Assembly: GCA_945859605.1 (NCBI GenBank)
Contig: OX243826.1
Coordinates: 922,916 to 986,915, forward strand
Length of the DNA: 64,000 nt
DNA from: Lumbricus rubellus
Lineage: Eukaryota > Annelida > Clitellata > Crassiclitellata > Lumbricidae
Direction: 5' to 3'
Below the pieces are notes generated by a model. It saw nothing but the letters and a program-made list of their open reading frames with translations, ran no database searches and had not been told where the DNA came from. Both the position numbers and the translations under genes were made by a program. Below are positions 62,030-64,000 of this stretch, one piece after another; position 1 is the first letter of the stretch; each line of letters begins with the position of its first letter.

Positions 62030-64000
62030 CATAAAGCACTGATTCACCTTATGCCAGATTACTAAGACCGTTTTCAGAGGGTGTTTTGAAGCCCCCCCCC
62101 CTTCATTGAAATCATGCAAAAATGAAATCATGCATTTATTAGCATACGATGTAGAGACTACGGTATTTAATGTAGGCCTATGTGTTGGTCGCCAAGGACC
62201 CGCTATGATCGAGAGTGAACAACGCTTCTCCAAATCCCTTAGTCAGTTAATTGATTCTGTTATCCTACTTGTCAGTTTGCTCAACAAAATCTTGACTACG
62301 GCCTTGCTCACTACAACTGACTTCTGCAATCGGGTAGCAGACAGCCTGGTAAGATCCTTGTCAATACTGATCTGCTACAAGTTCCGCGATCTTCTACAAG
62401 GTTTGGCGACGGTTGCTTCTCTGTCTCAGTACCCATTGCATGGAACAGTCTTCTATCTCGCGGGTCTGTTCCCTGTCTATTTGCAGGAGCTCTGTTGCTC
62501 CACCCTGAGCGTCCAGCGCCGTGGCTCTCTTCGCTCTTCTAAGCAGGCTGAGCTTCTTGTCCCCCGGTCACGCACTTCTATTGCGCAGCGCCGTTCCTTT
62601 TCTGTTATTGGCCCTGCAACCTGGAATGGGCTCCCTGTGGAACTACGTCTAATACCTCAAGCATTTGAGACTACGTTCTACTCTGCTCTTAAGACTGTTC
62701 TCTTTAGCCGTGGTTGGGTCGGGAGCGCTTCTGAGTAGATATTCTTGAAGAGGCGCTATATAAATGTCTGAAATGAATGAATGAATGAATGATGTGACTA
62801 CTGTATGTGGAGAGTGCATTACAATTAAAGCTCAACGCCCAATTAAATGTTGTTTAAGCAATCATAATTCATAGGCTAACTGCCATTAACTTTCTGAACT
62901 CATATAGCCCACAGCGCGTTATGAAAATTGTTAAAAAATATAACTGGGTATGGGTCAGACGTTTATTTATGCGTATTGGGAGCGTGCAACGAGGAATTTA
63001 CTGTGGCGTCCTAACAAAGACTGTTAGTAGGGTTGAACCCCCACGGCAATTCTCACCCTGCTACAGCCTACAGCGTCCGTTTCTTCGGCCTAGACAAAAT
63101 GTTTTCTTGTGCAAGACTTGTGGTACTTTATTATTAAACCGTGAGCTCACATTTTATTGTCATTGTGCAGCAGTAGCCTACTTTAGACGGATAACGGCCA
63201 TATTTTAAGCATTGAAAATGTTAAGAATCGACTTGTAGGGCCTATATTTCTTTGTTTCACTACTGTTGAATTTCCTATGAAAAAGTTAAGGCCAATTTCA
63301 GTTTCACGTAGGGCCTACATATTATCAGACGTCCACTCAGGTGAGAAAAACATTTGTAACAAATGTAACAAAATGCTGTTTGCAAACTTAATTTACTAAT
63401 TACTTTGTTTAGTTTTGAGAGTTTGTGATTTCCTATGTGAATTTTATATTTGATACTTGTTCTCCTGAGTTCTGTTTTGCAGCTTTCTATTAAAGAGTAT
63501 ACTAGGCTATCTACATAGCCTACTTAAATATTGCTTAGATCAGTTGCTCGCATTCTCAATGAACTTAACAATAGGAACGACTCAATGGCAGGTGCCTGTT
63601 TCGCCTTTAGGATAAAATTTAATAGGTCTAGCCTATTTGAATTTTACACAGTGCTCAAGGTTGTTTTAACAAGAATGTCTATCCTTACTCCTTAGGCTGC
63701 CTTTCCCTCTTTCCTAACTTCCCCTAACACGTCATCCGTTCCTTCCTAGCATTTCCAGTAATTTGTAGACTGACTATGTTGAAGGCTATGAAATGATGCA
63801 TTAAAGAGTAGAAAAATGCCATGTGGGTAAGTCAAAAAGAATACCTGCGCTCATCAGTTGGTGAATGCCCCAATGCTTAAAAAGTCACGGTTTTAAATAG
63901 TAAAACAATTTGCTCCATAACATCTGTATTTCAAGAACCGTTGTAAGTTTATTCATCAAACAATCAGAAACTTTAAAATCTTCTGAAAAATCATTTGCTT
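62030..64000 (+). repeat. Duplicated genomic segment, copy B
   Basis: Same order and strand as 4738-5764 plus 9052-10330. It lacks the hAT-like element (junction at about 63150, ACCGTGAGCTCAC), lacks the 9.7-10.1 kb LINE fragment, and instead carries a LINE fragment at about 62455-62800. The copy continues beyond the window. Confidence 0.75.
62455..62800 (+). pseudogene. LINE 3' end fragment
   Basis: The frame encodes RRSFSVIGPATWNGLPVELR and ends SRGWVGSASE at 62738, followed by GAAGAGGCGCTATATAAAT and four GAAT repeats, the same 3' end as the LINE at 58746-59047. It is absent from copy A near 5090, so it inserted into copy B. Upstream sequence of the apparent 210-codon frame belongs to the host duplication. 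Confidence 0.7.

Overview
The window is animal nuclear DNA, not bacterial. It has introns with GT/AG boundaries, tRNA-derived SINEs, satellites and many nested transposons. The TAGGCCTA-like host sequence and a Gmr1-type Ty3/gypsy element (integrase before reverse transcriptase, an order known mainly from deuterostomes) suggest a marine deuterostome, perhaps an echinoderm. That placement is inference. Host coding sequence is sparse: short minus-strand exons of one cysteine-containing, apparently extracellular repeat protein lie at 2.9-3.4 kb and 19.3-20.1 kb, with a weaker candidate at 41.9 kb.

Layout: 1-1850 satellite; 2.1-2.2 kb inverted repeat around a G-rich loop; 2.9-3.4 kb host exons; 4.7-10.3 kb a duplicated segment (its sister is 62.0-64.0 kb) carrying a hAT-like transposon at 5773-9043 and a LINE fragment; 11,080-18,453 an internally deleted mariner-type element split by a complete LTR retrotransposon (11,144-18,043); 19.3-20.1 kb host exons; 20,521-37,055 a Polinton/Maverick; 38-42 kb SINE, MITEs and simple repeats; 42,610-48,847 a second copy of the LTR element that has lost its RT core; 50,971-58,739 a nearly perfect 7.8-kb palindrome inserted in a LINE; 59-62 kb SINE, hAT-type MITE and small tandem repeats; 62-64 kb the sister duplicated segment with its own LINE insert.

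The Polinton is the main system. It is 16.5 kb, with 142-bp terminal inverted repeats and a perfect 6-bp target duplication (CACCCA). It encodes a chromodomain integrase, a zinc-ribbon/phospholipase-A2-like protein, a packaging ATPase, a single-jelly-roll minor capsid protein, a double-jelly-roll major capsid protein, an adenain-type protease, a protein-primed family B polymerase with SAP-like N-terminal repeats, several small structural-type proteins, and two tandem fibre-like genes with a shared N-terminus and different C1q-like heads. Replication, integration, capsid assembly, maturation, packaging and possibly attachment are all represented. ATPase, penton, MCP, a zinc-finger gene and polymerase each carry a frameshift or stop, so this copy looks inactive.

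The most unusual items are: the phospholipase ORF overlapping the integrase frame at a canonical -1 slippery heptamer; the paired fibre genes; a hairpin exactly between the convergent capsid and fibre genes; a small SAP ORF that duplicates the polymerase N-terminus at the opposite end; and the giant palindrome, whose 8-bp termini and 6-bp target duplication match those of the Polinton.
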